Position numbers and translations under genes: made by a program | Shown: positions 10,294-20,115 of the stretch, piece after piece | How positions within the stretch are numbered: position 1 is the stretch's first letter | How the letters are laid out: each line of letters begins with the position of its first letter | The notes under the pieces: generated by a model | The model's database searches: none | Seen by the model: the letters and a program-made list of their open reading frames with translations, nothing else | What the model was told of the DNA's origin: nothing | Assembly: GCA_018401455.1 (NCBI GenBank) | Contig: JAGYKU010000018.1 | Span: 1-47,438 of the forward strand | Source: Flavobacteriales bacterium | GTDB taxonomy: Bacteria > Bacteroidota > Bacteroidia > Flavobacteriales_D > Parvicellaceae | Direction: 5' to 3' | DNA length: 47,438 nucleotides

Positions 10294-13149
10294 CTATGCG
10301 TGAGCATAACTCTCAACTGAGGGACAAGTGCAAATTAAATTTCTATCTCCATGAGCATTATTAACTCTACCAACGCTTACCCAAAATTTGTTTTCTCTTA
10401 GATAAGGTAATGGATATGCAGCTGTTTCTCTAGAATAGTTTTTATTCCAATTGTCACTTATAATTACTTCTGCAATATGAGGCGCATTTTTCAAAGGATT
10501 GTCTTCTTTATCAAAAATACCTTGTGCTACTCTATCAATTTCTTTTCTAATTTCTAGCATCGCATCACAAAATGTATCTAATTCTTGTTTTGATTCGCTT
10601 TCTGTAGGTTCTATCATTAAGGTACCAGCAACAGGAAAACTAACAGTTGGTGCATGAAAACCATAATCCATTAATCTTTTAGCAATATCTTCCACTTCAA
10701 TTCCTGCATCTTTTTTGAAATCTCTACAATCCAAAATCATTTCGTGAGCAACAGTTCCATTTTTTCCTAAATACAACACATCATAACTTGGTGTTAATCT
10801 AGCTTTGATATAATTTGCATTTAAAATTGCCATTTCAGTTGCTTCTCTCACACCATCTTTTCCAAGCATTTTGATATAAGCATAAGAAATCAATAAAATA
10901 AGTGCACTTCCGAAAGGTGCTGAACTTATCGCTGTGATTGCTTTATCTCCTCCTGTTTGTACAAATGGATTACCTGGTAAAAAAGGTGCTAAGTGCTTAG
11001 CTACTCCAATTGGGCCAACACCAGGACCACCTCCTCCGTGAGGTATAGCAAATGTTTTGTGTAAATTCAAATGACAAACATCTGCTCCGATATTTCCAGG
11101 ACTTGTCAAACCAACTTGTGCGTTCATATTGGCTCCATCCATATATACTTGCCCACCGAATTCGTGAATGATAGAAGTGATTTCAGTAATTCCATCTTCA
11201 TAAACTCCGTGTGTAGAAGGATACGTCACCATCAAACAACTTAAATTGTCTTTGTGTTGTGTTGCTTTTTCTTTTAATTCTGCAATATCAATATTTCCAT
11301 GCTCATCGCATCCTACCACAACGACTTCCATACCTGCCATAACAGCACTTGCTGGATTTGTTCCGTGCGCAGAAGAAGGAATCAAACAAATATTTCTGTG
11401 ATGATCTCCTCTACTTAAATGATACGCTCTTATCACCATTAGTCCTGCATATTCTCCTTGCGCTCCACTATTAGGTTGGAAAGTAACTTTTGCAAAACCT
11501 GTTATCTCACTCAAATAAGCATCCAATTCGTTGATGATTTGAGTGTAACCTTCCACTTGATTAACTGGAGCAAATGGGTGCATATTTGCAAAAGCAGGCC
11601 AAGTAATTGGAATCAATTCGCTTGCAGCATTCAATTTCATTGTACAAGAACCCAATGCAATCATAGAGTGTACTAATGAAATATCTTTATTTTCTAATTT
11701 TTTCAAATACCTCATCATTTCAGTTTCTGAATGATAAGAATTGAATGTTTCGTGTGTTAAAATTGCATCTGTTCTCAAAAAAGTTGAAGATAAATTTCCT
11801 TCAACTACTTTGACAGCGTCAAAAGAACCTCCATTAGAAACTGCAAATACATTGATGATGTCCATTAAATCTTCCTCAGAAGTTGTCTCATCAATACTCA
11901 ACGAAACACCTTCATTAAAATACGCGAAGTTAATTTCTGCAGCTTCTGCATTTTTTCTTAGTTCAGAAACGTTGGCAACAGCGACCGTTAAAGTATCGAA
12001 ATAATTTTCGTTTTGTACTTCATATCCTAATTCTGCCAAAGCATTCGCTAAAGTTGCTGTTTTGCTATGAATTTCTTTTGCAATTTCTTTCAGACCAACT
12101 GGTCCGTGATATACAGCATACATTGAAGCCATCACTGCCAACAATGCTTGAGCAGTACATATATTAGATGTAGCACTTCCTCTTTTGATATGTTGCTCTC
12201 TAGTTTGAAGGGCCATTCTCATCGCTGGTTTTCCATTACTATCAATAGAAACCCCAATAATTCTTCCTGGAATTTGTCTTTTGAAACTGTCTTTTGTAGC
12301 AAAAAATGCAGCATGTGGTCCACCATATCCCATTGGAACACCAAATCTTTGTGAAGTTCCTACTACACAATCTGCACCCCATGAACCTGGAGATTTTAGC
12401 AATACCAAACTCATGATATCTGCTGCTGCACAAACACTAACACCCACTTCGTGACATGCCGATGTAAATTCTGAATAATCATTTATCTCTCCTGAACAAT
12501 CTGGATATTGCACTAATGCCCCAAAATATTCTGATGTAGGTTTGAAATCTTTGTAACTTCCGATCACCAATTCAATTCCCAAAGGAGTACTTCTTGTTTG
12601 AAGTACAGAAATCGTTTGTTCGAGACAGTTTTCATCTACAAAAAACTTTACAATATTATCTTTAACTTGTGCTCTACTTCTAGAATTGTAGAACATAATC
12701 ATTGCTTCACCTGCTGCAGTTCCTTCATCCAGCAAAGATGCGTTTGCAATTTCCATTCCTGTTAAATCAATGACCATAGTTTGAAAATTCAACAAAGCTT
12801 CTAACCTACCTTGAGCAATTTCTGCTTGGTAAGGAGTATATGCTGTGTACCATCCTGGATTTTCGAGCACATTTCTTAATATAACAGAGGGAACAATGGT
12901 TCCGTAATAACCTAATCCAATGTAATTTCTAAATTGCTTATTCTTAGCAGCTGTTTGCGCCAACTCTTTAAGGTATTCAAACTCACTTTGAGCCTCTGGA
13001 ATATTCAATTCCTCTTTGAGTCTAATGTGAGCAGGTACTGTTTTGTCTATCAATTCGGTAATTGATGAAGCACCAATTGTTTGAAGCATAGATTGAATAT
13101 CACTTTCTGATGGTCCAATATGCCTGTTTGAAAATGCTGAATGTAACAT
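10294..13149 (-). CDS. gcvP: Glycine dehydrogenase (decarboxylating), glycine cleavage system P protein
   Basis: At 951 residues this is the full-length, fused form of the P protein. It decarboxylates glycine with pyridoxal phosphate and hands the aminomethyl group to the lipoyl arm of GcvH. The N-terminal half begins with [17 protein letters not shown] and contains [20 protein letters not shown]. The C-terminal half carries the Gly-rich segment and PLP lysine (Lys698) in [20 protein letters not shown], together with [16 protein letters not shown]. No frame break or missing key residue is seen. GcvT and GcvH are not in the window, as is usual in this phylum, where the system is dispersed. It is monocistronic, with its own -7 promoter element. 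Confidence 0.97.
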   Translation of the reverse strand: MLHSAFSNRHIGPSESDIQSMLQTIGASSITELIDKTVPAHIRLKEELNIPEAQSEFEYLKELAQTAAKNKQFRNYIGLGYYGTIVPSVILRNVLENPGWYTAYTPYQAEIAQGRLEALLNFQTMVIDLTGMEIANASLLDEGTAAGEAMIMFYNSRSRAQVKDNIVKFFVDENCLEQTISVLQTRSTPLGIELVIGSYKDFKPTSEYFGALVQYPDCSGEINDYSEFTSACHEVGVSVCAAADIMSLVLLKSPGSWGADCVVGTSQRFGVPMGYGGPHAAFFATKDSFKRQIPGRIIGVSIDSNGKPAMRMALQTREQHIKRGSATSNICTAQALLAVMASMYAVYHGPVGLKEIAKEIHSKTATLANALAELGYEVQNENYFDTLTVAVANVSELRKNAEAAEINFAYFNEGVSLSIDETTSEEDLMDIINVFAVSNGGSFDAVKVVEGNLSSTFLRTDAILTHETFNSYHSETEMMRYLKKLENKDISLVHSMIALGSCTMKLNAASELIPITWPAFANMHPFAPVNQVEGYTQIINELDAYLSEITGFAKVTFQPNSGAQGEYAGLMVIRAYHLSRGDHHRNICLIPSSAHGTNPASAVMAGMEVVVVGCDEHGNIDIAELKEKATQHKDNLSCLMVTYPSTHGVYEDGITEITSIIHEFGGQVYMDGANMNAQVGLTSPGNIGADVCHLNLHKTFAIPHGGGGPGVGPIGVAKHLAPFLPGNPFVQTGGDKAITAISSAPFGSALILLISYAYIKMLGKDGVREATEMAILNANYIKARLTPSYDVLYLGKNGTVAHEMILDCRDFKKDAGIEVEDIAKRLMDYGFHAPTVSFPVAGTLMIEPTESESKQELDTFCDAMLEIRKEIDRVAQGIFDKEDNPLKNAPHIAEVIISDNWNKNYSRETAAYPLPYLRENKFWVSVGRVNNAHGDRNLICTCPSVESYAHA

Positions 13150-13189
13150 ATTTTTATGATTAGATGATTGACTACTTATTAATATTTAG

Positions 13190-13197
13190 CAAAGATA
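13190..13197 (-). promoter_or_regulatory. Bacteroidota -7 promoter element for gcvP
   Basis: Minus-strand TATCTTTG matches TAnnTTTG, 40 bp before the gcvP start. No glycine riboswitch-like fold was recognised in the roughly 35-nt leader this predicts. Confidence 0.5.
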
Positions 13198-13373
13198 CAC
13201 TGCAATTCGAAATGTGAGAATTTAGAATTAAGAAATTATGAACTTATTTAACATTTCGGTTGAAAAGAATTTTAATTTAATAATTGGAGACATCGTGAAA
13301 TAGGAAAAAAAGTGAAAAATACAAATTCATTAGAACATTGGTAAATTGGTACATTGACACATAGACACATTAA

Positions 13374-13667
13374 TCAAATCAATTCTAATTTTTCCTTCAT
13401 GATTTCGGAGTCAAAAGTACCGGCAGATTTATACAACACTTTTCCTTCTTTAAATAAAATGACCGTTGGTACGCCTTGAACATTGAGTTTGCTGGCTACT
13501 GATTCGTTTTTATCAAAATCAATTTTAATAATTTTGAAAACATCTCCAACTTCTTGTTTTAATGATTTTAATTGAGAAGTCACATCATCACAAGTAGGTG
13601 CCCAATCGGCATAAAAACTAACTACTACAGGAGTTTCCCCTTTGATTAATTCATTGAATTTTGACAT
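13374..13667 (-). CDS. Thioredoxin-fold protein with a degenerate active site (APTC in place of CGPC)
   Basis: This 97-residue cytoplasmic protein has the complete thioredoxin fold. The N-terminal strand TPVVVSFYADW is followed by the active-site helix. IIKIDFDKNESVASKLNVQ follows, and then the cis-proline loop GVPTVILFKEGKVLYKSAG. The usual WCGPC is replaced by WAPTC, so the attacking first cysteine is Ala and only the second, resolving-position cysteine remains. Such a protein cannot run the normal dithiol cycle and may work as a monothiol reductase, chaperone or binding partner. The frame is open and lies in a stretch without indels, so the change is not an obvious error. It stands alone behind its own promoter element. 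Confidence 0.85.
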   Translation of the reverse strand: MSKFNELIKGETPVVVSFYADWAPTCDDVTSQLKSLKQEVGDVFKIIKIDFDKNESVASKLNVQGVPTVILFKEGKVLYKSAGTFDSEIMKEKLELI

Positions 13668-13703
13668 AATTAACTTTTATTATTTAAAGTGATTTATACT
13701 TGG

Positions 13704-13711
13704 CAAACTTA
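13704..13711 (-). promoter_or_regulatory. Bacteroidota -7 promoter element for the thioredoxin-fold gene
   Basis: Minus-strand TAAGTTTG matches TAnnTTTG, 37 bp before the ATG at 13667. It sits between this gene and the end of the beta-helix gene, so the thioredoxin-fold gene can be transcribed on its own. Confidence 0.45.
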
Positions 13712-13724
13712 CACAATTAAAATT

Positions 13725-15104
13725 TCATTCTTTGAACCTATTGTAAGTTTCATTGTAAAACTTATCAAAATCACATGGATAACCAATCTTGAAATCTTTC
13801 ATATTTTTGACAATTTCGTTACAATTTTGTTCTTCAATAAATATTTTAGGTTTATACATTTTACCATTGATTCGATTAGCATAAAATTCCACGTCTTTAT
13901 TTTTACATCTAATCCTACCTTTTAAGAATCCATTTTTTTCAATATCATTATTATACAAAGCTATTTTCGTAGCACTTTTTCTTTGAATAAAGATACCATA
14001 ATTCAAAGTTCGATTGCGCATAATTACATTGTCAACGCCATTCAAGCCGTGAGACCTGTCCACAACTATATTGTTGCAAATATTACCATAAATCATATTA
14101 TTGAAAGGATAGTTTCCATGCAGCACAATATCACCAGCAGCATCTTTGGGCAATTTCACATCTGTCCAATAACTATCCGAAATATAATTCATATTAATAT
14201 CATTGTAATTTGCGCCAGATTGTAAAATAATGGCGTGTCTAAGTTTGTGAAAATAGCAATTCTCGACTTTACTTTGAGAGGTATTAAATTGAAAACAAAC
14301 GCCATACGCTTTACCTCCATTTCCATGATTGAAAGCGTCATAAAATTGGGAATTTGAAATGGAAACGTTGTAAGAATGGCTCATTGCTACATGTGCAAAA
14401 TTAGCGTTGTGAGATTTTACATTCTCTATTGAACAATAGGCCGAATAATCAAAATCAAAATGCGAAGTTTGAAAACTCGTAGCATCTTTTCTTTCAATAC
14501 TGAAGTTTTTGAAAACGACATTTCTAATCGCATGTACCTTTTGTATAATTGGAAAGGATTCTTTTGAATAAACTAACCCAAATTCATTTTTGAATAGAAT
14601 CGAGTCCTTATATACTTTAGAAACTTCCATCAACTGTCCGAGACTTTTCGTTGCCCATGTAGAAAGTTCAACAGCAGGATTAGATTGATACACAAAAAAT
14701 AAATCACTTACTTTGAAATCAATAAAATTTCCAATAATTTTAGCGCTTTTCGAAGCAATTTCATTCTGAATAGAATCTTTGCCTTTTTCTAACCTACCAT
14801 GAATATTAAAAAGGTTATTTTTTCCTCCCAAATCAAAAATGAATTTCACATTTTCTATAGACTCCCCCACAATTTGAATATCGCTTTTGAGTTTTATGGT
14901 ATTTTGAAAATAATAAGTACCTTCAGTAAAATAAATGACTGTATTAGACTCAGCATTCTTTATCAATTGATTAAGTTGAGTACTATGGTCAGTTTTCTCG
15001 TTTATATTTTTTGTATCAAAATAAACGGTGTCAAAATGAATTTGAGTGATAAAAATATGACTCATCAAAAACAAAAGAAAACACAGCAAACTGAACTTAA
15101 TCAA
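13725..15104 (-). CDS. Secreted right-handed parallel beta-helix protein
   Basis: The 459-residue product opens with a hydrophobic signal segment (about residues 2-20). The next part has the pectin-lyase-like entry pattern: a nucleophile-free segment NAESNTVIYFTEGTYYFQNT followed by LKSDIQIVGES. Irregular beta-helix turns continue through the middle, with FKNFSIERKDATSF, YSAYCSIENVKSHNA, YNVSISNSQFYDA and VENCYFHKLRHAIILQSGANY. No T9SS sorting domain is present, and no polysaccharide-lyase or GH28 catalytic set is evident, so enzyme activity is not claimed. The gene overlaps the 3' end of the upstream cyclase-like gene by 8 bp, so the two are translationally coupled. Confidence 0.75.
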   Translation of the reverse strand: MIKFSLLCFLLFLMSHIFITQIHFDTVYFDTKNINEKTDHSTQLNQLIKNAESNTVIYFTEGTYYFQNTIKLKSDIQIVGESIENVKFIFDLGGKNNLFNIHGRLEKGKDSIQNEIASKSAKIIGNFIDFKVSDLFFVYQSNPAVELSTWATKSLGQLMEVSKVYKDSILFKNEFGLVYSKESFPIIQKVHAIRNVVFKNFSIERKDATSFQTSHFDFDYSAYCSIENVKSHNANFAHVAMSHSYNVSISNSQFYDAFNHGNGGKAYGVCFQFNTSQSKVENCYFHKLRHAIILQSGANYNDINMNYISDSYWTDVKLPKDAAGDIVLHGNYPFNNMIYGNICNNIVVDRSHGLNGVDNVIMRNRTLNYGIFIQRKSATKIALYNNDIEKNGFLKGRIRCKNKDVEFYANRINGKMYKPKIFIEEQNCNEIVKNMKDFKIGYPCDFDKFYNETYNRFKE

Positions 15105-16020
15105 TTCCGCTTAAATTTAAATTTCCGATAGTTACTGCGATTGGTTTTTCTTGAGCTTCTTGAATAGATCCCAAATATTGAAGATGTAAATTATAGATAT
15201 CTAAACTGGTGTTTTTGGCAGTTATTTGCCCTATTTTTTGCACATCAGTCGATATTATTTTTTGAAAAGAAAAATCTTTTTTGTGCGTAAAAAGCATTTC
15301 AGAATCATTTGCTTTTTTTAGATCATACATAGCAAAAGCAGGATAGGAAGCAATATCTTCTATAGAAGCAAATTGTAAATTCTCCACTCCCATCATATGA
15401 TGCATAAACCAATCAAAGGTGTTTTGGTCAAGCAAACATCTGTTCAAATTGTCTTTATTAATCATTCTGGCGCAATTGATAATTGCAGGTCCAAAATAGT
15501 TTTGGTCGAATTGAAAAATAGTTCCCGATGAAATGGTATATCTCAAAGAAATTGGACCAATAGTTTTTCTCAACTTTGGAAAAAAATGATAAGAATTATA
15601 ATACCTTAGAAACAATTCAAAATTGATTGCTAATGCAATGGCGTGCAAGGGTGTATCTAAAATTTGAAACCCTCCATCTCCAGTATGAATAAAGTCTTTG
15701 AGTAATTTTTCTTTATCCTTGTATTTCTGGAAAAGATAAGAATTGCTTTTTATACAATTTTTTAAAACCGCTTCTTGAATCAATTTGAACAAGAATGGTA
15801 TCAAAGTTTGTTTTTTTAAATCATATTGAGAATATTGAAAAATATCCATTCCCAAAACACTTTTGTTAGAAAAACTTTCAGGAAAAATTGATTGATCAAA
15901 AAATCTTTCTAAATCATTGTCTTCAGGAATACTCGCAAAACTTGTATTGATGTTGGGTTCATCAAATTTCAATACGCTTTCTAGGAGTTGTTCATATTTT
16001 AGTTTTGATATTCTCATCAC
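15097..16020 (-). CDS. Class III nucleotidyl cyclase-like protein
   Basis: The 307-residue protein has no signal peptide. Its central part, about residues 54-210, follows the class III adenylate/guanylate cyclase pattern. SVLGMDIFQYS places a candidate metal Asp at 59. IHTGDGGFQIL (113-122) holds the second metal Asp in the GDG motif. LRYTISSGTIF matches the L-R-x-G-I-x-x-G strand, and YFGPAIINCARMI matches the G-x-x-V-N-x-A-A-R segment, keeping the transition-state Asn182 and Arg185. The Asp that usually selects adenine before that segment is Pro here, so substrate cannot be guessed. The assignment is by motif reading only. It overlaps the secreted beta-helix gene by 8 bp and follows rho by 18 bp. 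The second Met of MMR is an equally possible start. Confidence 0.55.
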   Translation of the reverse strand: MMRISKLKYEQLLESVLKFDEPNINTSFASIPEDNDLERFFDQSIFPESFSNKSVLGMDIFQYSQYDLKKQTLIPFLFKLIQEAVLKNCIKSNSYLFQKYKDKEKLLKDFIHTGDGGFQILDTPLHAIALAINFELFLRYYNSYHFFPKLRKTIGPISLRYTISSGTIFQFDQNYFGPAIINCARMINKDNLNRCLLDQNTFDWFMHHMMGVENLQFASIEDIASYPAFAMYDLKKANDSEMLFTHKKDFSFQKIISTDVQKIGQITAKNTSLDIYNLHLQYLGSIQEAQEKPIAVTIGNLNLSGID

Positions 16021-16038
16021 TATAAAAACAAAAACAAT

Positions 16039-17856
16039 TTATCCATTCATCGAAACGAGGAATTCCTCATTACTCTTAGTTCCGTTCATTCTGTCTTTTA
16101 GGAAATCCATTGCTTCTACTGGATTCATATCTGCAACATATTTTCTAAGTAACCAAATTCTTTGTAGCATTTCTTTACTCATCAACAAATCGTCTCTTCT
16201 TGTTCCAGAAGCAATAATATCGATAGCAGGGAAAATTCTTCTGTTGGCAATTTTTCTATCCAATTGCAACTCCATATTTCCAGTTCCTTTGAATTCTTCG
16301 AAAATTACTTCATCCATTTTAGAACCAGTATCTGTAAGTGCTGTAGCCAAGATGGTCAAAGAACCTCCGTTTTCAATTTTTCTAGCTGCACCAAAGAATC
16401 TTTTTGGTTTTTGAAGTGCATTGGCATCCACACCACCCGTCAATACTTTTCCAGATGCAGGCATTACAGTATTGTAAGCTCTTGCCAATCTAGTGATACT
16501 GTCCAAAAGAATACATACATCGTGTCCACATTCCACCATTCTTTTGGCTTTTTCCAAAACAATATTAGCTACTTTCACGTGTCTTTCTGCTGGTTCATCA
16601 AAAGTAGAAGCCACAACTTCCGCTTTTACACTTCTTTGCATATCTGTAACCTCTTCCGGTCTTTCGTCAATCAATAAAACAATCAAATATATTTCTGGAT
16701 GATTCGCTGCAATAGCATTGGCAACATCTTTCAAAAGAACAGTTTTACCTGTTTTAGGTTGTGCCACAATCATTCCTCTTTGTCCTTTTCCAATAGGTGC
16801 AAACAAATCCATTACACGAGTACTTAAAGTCTCTTTAGCGTGACCTGTAAGATTGATTTTTTCGTCTGGAAAAAGTGGTGTAAGGTATTGAAAAGGAACC
16901 CTATCTCTAATCCATTCTGGATCACGACCATTCACACTTTGAATTTTAATCAAAGGAAAATAACGTTCTCCTTCTCTCGGTGGACGAATCATTGCTTTTA
17001 CAGTATCACCTGTTTTGAGTCCGTACATTTTCACTTGCGCTTGCGATACATAAACATCATCTGGAGAAGATAAGTAATTGTAATCTGAAGATCTTAAAAA
17101 TCCATATCCTTCTGGCATCAATTCCAAAACACCTTCATTGAAAACCATTCCATCAAAGTTGTATCCGTGCTCCATCGCAGGATCTTTCTTTGTTTTTTGG
17201 TTTCTGTTAGGATTTTGATTTGGGTTTTGATTTGGGTTTTGATTCGGATTGTTGTTATTTCTATTCCCGTTAGCGTTAGGGTTTTGATTAGGATTTGCGT
17301 TAGGGTTTTGATTGGGGTTGTTATTATGATTAGGCTTGCTAGTCGGTTTTTCTTGTTTGTTAAAGTTTTGAGAATCATCTGCCTCTTCTTTAGGATTTTC
17401 TTTATTTTCTTTAACTCTATCTTTAGCCAAAGTCACTTCAACTTTTAAAGGAGATTTTTTCTTTTCAGTTGCTGAAAATAGATCTGGATTCTCGTTTGTG
17501 TTGGTATTAGGCTTATTATTTGGTTTTCTTCTAGTATTTCTTTGATTATTAGAAGTTTTAGTATTTGATGTAGCATCAGTAGATTTTTCCTCTGGTTTTT
17601 CTGTATCAGCAACAACAGGATTTGTTTTAACTTCTACTTTAGGTCTTTCCACCTTAGGTCTAGCCGTTTTAGGTCTTCTTTCAGTTGTTGTTTTGTTGGT
17701 TGTTTCTTTCTTAGCCAAGACCATTGCTTGCTCGTCTAGAATTCTGTAAACTAAATCTTGTTTTTTTAATTTATCGAATTTGGTAATGTTCAGTTCAACT
17801 GCAACATCTTTTAACTCAGCCAATTTAAGGCTGTTCAGTTTTTTTATATCGTACAT
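16039..17856 (-). CDS. rho: Transcription termination factor Rho with an Asn/Pro-rich disordered insert
   Basis: The 605-residue protein is a hexameric RNA-dependent ATPase that ends transcription. The N-terminal Rho_N helical part (1-45) contains [15 protein letters not shown]. It is followed by about 180 low-complexity residues, including many NPNQNPN/NANP repeats at about 175-225. The RNA-binding OB fold follows ([21 protein letters not shown]). Walker A is [17 protein letters not shown], Walker B is [18 protein letters not shown], and the Q/R loops are present. The insert makes it nearly half as long again as the 419-residue E. coli protein. Disordered inserts are known in Rho of several phyla and can drive condensate formation. 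A promoter element about 115 bp upstream leaves a long leader that could carry the autoregulation seen in other bacteria. Confidence 0.97.
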   Translation of the reverse strand: MYDIKKLNSLKLAELKDVAVELNITKFDKLKKQDLVYRILDEQAMVLAKKETTNKTTTERRPKTARPKVERPKVEVKTNPVVADTEKPEEKSTDATSNTKTSNNQRNTRRKPNNKPNTNTNENPDLFSATEKKKSPLKVEVTLAKDRVKENKENPKEEADDSQNFNKQEKPTSKPNHNNNPNQNPNANPNQNPNANGNRNNNNPNQNPNQNPNQNPNRNQKTKKDPAMEHGYNFDGMVFNEGVLELMPEGYGFLRSSDYNYLSSPDDVYVSQAQVKMYGLKTGDTVKAMIRPPREGERYFPLIKIQSVNGRDPEWIRDRVPFQYLTPLFPDEKINLTGHAKETLSTRVMDLFAPIGKGQRGMIVAQPKTGKTVLLKDVANAIAANHPEIYLIVLLIDERPEEVTDMQRSVKAEVVASTFDEPAERHVKVANIVLEKAKRMVECGHDVCILLDSITRLARAYNTVMPASGKVLTGGVDANALQKPKRFFGAARKIENGGSLTILATALTDTGSKMDEVIFEEFKGTGNMELQLDRKIANRRIFPAIDIIASGTRRDDLLMSKEMLQRIWLLRKYVADMNPVEAMDFLKDRMNGTKSNEEFLVSMNG

Positions 17857-17970
17857 ATAATGAAATAGAGATTAACTATGATAGTATTGTTGTTTTGGTA
17901 TAACAATTTGTAAATGTAAATTTGGGTAATCCTCAATAAAGAAATGTAGAGGACACACTGAAATCGATTG

Positions 17971-17978
17971 CAAATATA
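17971..17978 (-). promoter_or_regulatory. Bacteroidota -7 promoter element for rho
   Basis: Minus-strand TATATTTG matches TAnnTTTG. The predicted start, near 17964, gives rho a leader of about 108 nt, longer than for other genes here. Confidence 0.45.
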
Positions 17979-18136
17979 TAAAAAATGTTTTACAACTCAC
18001 TTTTTAATTAAAAAAATAAGCTTTTCAAGATTTTATTCAATTAAAGTTTTAAGTAGGTATATCATATATTGTAATTTCTTAAAATTAATTTCTATCAAAC
18101 ATAATAAAGTTTCTTTTAACCGCAAAGACACGCACT

Positions 18137-18207
18137 TTTATAGACCAAAGCGTCTATAAAGAATTTACGCAAAGTTCACACTTGTATAGACCGAAGCGTC
18201 TGTAAAG
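18137..18207. repeat. Two copies of a hairpin-forming repeat (TATAGACC-AAGC-GTCTATA)
   Basis: Copy 1, 18137-18160, is a perfect 9-bp inverted repeat TTTATAGAC / GTCTATAAA around CAAAGC. Copy 2, 18185-18204, is TATAGAC / GTCTGTA around CGAAGC. Each copy is preceded by a related CGCAAAG/ACGCA-type sequence. They lie in the 529-bp space between rho and the flippase gene. The rest of that space (17980-18130 and 18210-18385) shows only AT-rich sequence and loose ATCAAACATC repeats. The hairpins lack a T run, so they look like a dispersed REP-type element rather than terminators. Confidence 0.6.
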
Positions 18208-18385
18208 TTTTTTTATCTAATTTCATTTTCAAATTTAGTTTTTATCATTTAGACATCTCCACAAGGTCGATGTGACAAGTACATTAAACCAATTATTTCA
18301 TTGTCTCACTCTTTCCTATTTCAAATTTCTGATTTCCCATAAAACATCAAACATCAAACATTTCCCATCTTCCATCAAGCATCCA

Positions 18386-19930
18386 TCAAACCTCTTTCCT
18401 AACCTTTGACATTACAATTCTCATCATCGATTTATCAATAAAAAGAACTGCTAGTATAAAAACGCCAATCAAGAAATTATTGTAGAAAAATTCTAACCAA
18501 GAAAAGTCTCTTGTGATGTCCACTGGGATTTTTATTAAAAACAAAACAAGGGTCAAAATCACTATAAAACCAACTTTTTTCAAGTTGTAAGGTATTGGGT
18601 AAATTTTTTGTCCAACAATGTAAGAGATAATCAACATTACAGCAAAACAAGCAAAAGTAGCCCAAGCAGAAGCCATATACCCATAAGTTGGAATTAATGA
18701 ATAATTAATGACCACAGTAACCACAGCGCCTATAATACTAATCATCGCTCCATAACTCGTTTTGCTTGCCAATTTATACCAAATAGATTGGTTGAGGTAA
18801 ATACCAAATAAAACATTTGCGCCTAATAAAATCGGCACAACTTTTAATCCTTCCCAAAAAGCAGGATTAGGCGTAAAATATTTCACGATTTGTAAGTTCA
18901 TTGCTATTGCTAAAAACATCAAAGAAACAATTACCACAAAATAATTCATCACTTTCGCATACGTTTTTCTAGCATCTTTTTCCTTTTCTTGATTAAAGAA
19001 AAATGGTTCAGCTGCATATCTATAGGCTTGCAAAAACATTGAAACAATCATTGCGATTTTATAATTTCCTCCGTAAACACCCAACTCTGCAAGCGCTTTT
19101 GAATTTGCCATTTGATGTGTTAAGCCTTCTTTTGCGATATAAGTTTCAGTTAGAATTTCTTTCAAGATAGTTCTATCCAGCATTTCATTGATAATTCCTG
19201 CCAATCCTACAAACAACATTGGAAAAGCATAAGAAAACATTCCTTTGAATAATTGCCAATCAAACTTACCTGAATACTGTAGCTGAGCTCCTAAAAGTAC
19301 AAATTTAGTAATGCTAGCTATTAAATTAGAAATAAAGACATACCCTACTCCAACTTCTGGACTATAGGTTAGATTGATCAACCAATTGGTGTTTCCTGCG
19401 TCATAATTGCTCTTGCAATACAATAAAAAATACAAATTAAGACCTATGTTTACGGCTACATTTACGATGTTTATAAAGGCAAAATTTTTGGCCTTATTTT
19501 CTTTTCTAAGTTTGGCTAATGGAATAGAACTCAAGGCATCCAATGCAACAATAAAAGCAAACCAAATAACATATTCCGAATGTTCTGGATATACCAACCA
19601 ATTGGCTATCGGTTGCGCAAAAAATATGGCTAAAACTACAAAAAGTATAGAAGTGGTAGTTACAGAATACAAAGCGTTGCTATACACTTTTTTGTGGTCA
19701 ATTTCTGTTTTGGTAGAATATCTAAAGAATGCTGTTTCCATTCCATAAGTAAGAAACACAACCAAAAACGCCACATACGCATACATTTCTGTAATGATAC
19801 CAAATTGCTCCTCCGAAAACATTCCCTTGGAAGTATAAAATGGAGTCAATAAAAAATTTAAGAAACGACCAACGATACTACTTACACCGTAAATAGCAGT
19901 TTGACCAGCCAATTTCTTTAAAACACTCAT
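18386..19930 (-). CDS. Oligosaccharide/polysaccharide flippase (Wzx/MOP superfamily)
   Basis: The 514-residue integral membrane protein has about 12-14 hydrophobic segments and a conserved start, LAGQTAIYGVSSIVGRFLNFLLTPFYT, typical of polysaccharide biosynthesis (RfbX/Wzx-like) MOP exporters. These flip undecaprenyl-linked sugar chains across the inner membrane. There is no glycan gene cluster next to it, so the substrate could be a capsule, O-antigen or glycoprotein sugar. The GT4 gene at 35 kb is too far to be assigned as partner. It is a single gene with its own promoter element at 19984-19991. A 62-codon antisense-like frame inside it is a shadow. Confidence 0.9.
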   Translation of the reverse strand: MSVLKKLAGQTAIYGVSSIVGRFLNFLLTPFYTSKGMFSEEQFGIITEMYAYVAFLVVFLTYGMETAFFRYSTKTEIDHKKVYSNALYSVTTTSILFVVLAIFFAQPIANWLVYPEHSEYVIWFAFIVALDALSSIPLAKLRKENKAKNFAFINIVNVAVNIGLNLYFLLYCKSNYDAGNTNWLINLTYSPEVGVGYVFISNLIASITKFVLLGAQLQYSGKFDWQLFKGMFSYAFPMLFVGLAGIINEMLDRTILKEILTETYIAKEGLTHQMANSKALAELGVYGGNYKIAMIVSMFLQAYRYAAEPFFFNQEKEKDARKTYAKVMNYFVVIVSLMFLAIAMNLQIVKYFTPNPAFWEGLKVVPILLGANVLFGIYLNQSIWYKLASKTSYGAMISIIGAVVTVVINYSLIPTYGYMASAWATFACFAVMLIISYIVGQKIYPIPYNLKKVGFIVILTLVLFLIKIPVDITRDFSWLEFFYNNFLIGVFILAVLFIDKSMMRIVMSKVRKEV

Positions 19931-19983
19931 TGTATTGTATACACCAATTTGATAACTTAATTTGCTTTAAGATAGTATTCATA

Positions 19984-19991
19984 CAAAATTA
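19984..19991 (-). promoter_or_regulatory. Bacteroidota -7 promoter element for the flippase gene
   Basis: Minus-strand TAATTTTG matches TAnnTTTG, 53 bp before the ATG at 19930. Confidence 0.42.
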
Positions 19992-20060
19992 CCATAATGA
20001 TAATACGAGTTCAAAATTGAAAACACTTGTTATCAACACAAATATACACAAGTAGAATCT

Positions 20061-20091
20061 AAAAAGGCTATCAATAGATATTGACAGCCTT
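20061..20091 (-). terminator. Rho-independent terminator of the T9SS type B gene
   Basis: On the minus strand a 12-bp stem, AAGGCTGTCAAT / ATTGATAGCCTT with one G-U wobble and a 4-nt loop, is followed by TTTTT. On the plus strand the wobble becomes an A-C mismatch, which supports the minus orientation. It lies 25 bp beyond the stop at 20116. Confidence 0.75.
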
Positions 20092-20115
20092 AAAATTAGT
20101 TATAATGATATTGAT

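Noticed and set aside
13320-13373. Repeated ACATTG/ACACAT wording after the thioredoxin gene as a regulatory repeat
   Set aside because: The units are short, irregular and do not form a hairpin with a T run; probably simple low-complexity intergenic DNA.
17167-17448. Open frame of 93 codons on the plus strand with repeated VLIRI/VLIWV
   Set aside because: It is the antisense shadow of the rho Asn/Pro repeat; it has no start context, signal or family.
18342-18395. ATCAAACATC-like short repeats as a CRISPR array
   Set aside because: Units are about 8-10 bases, irregular and without spacers of constant length; no cas gene is near.
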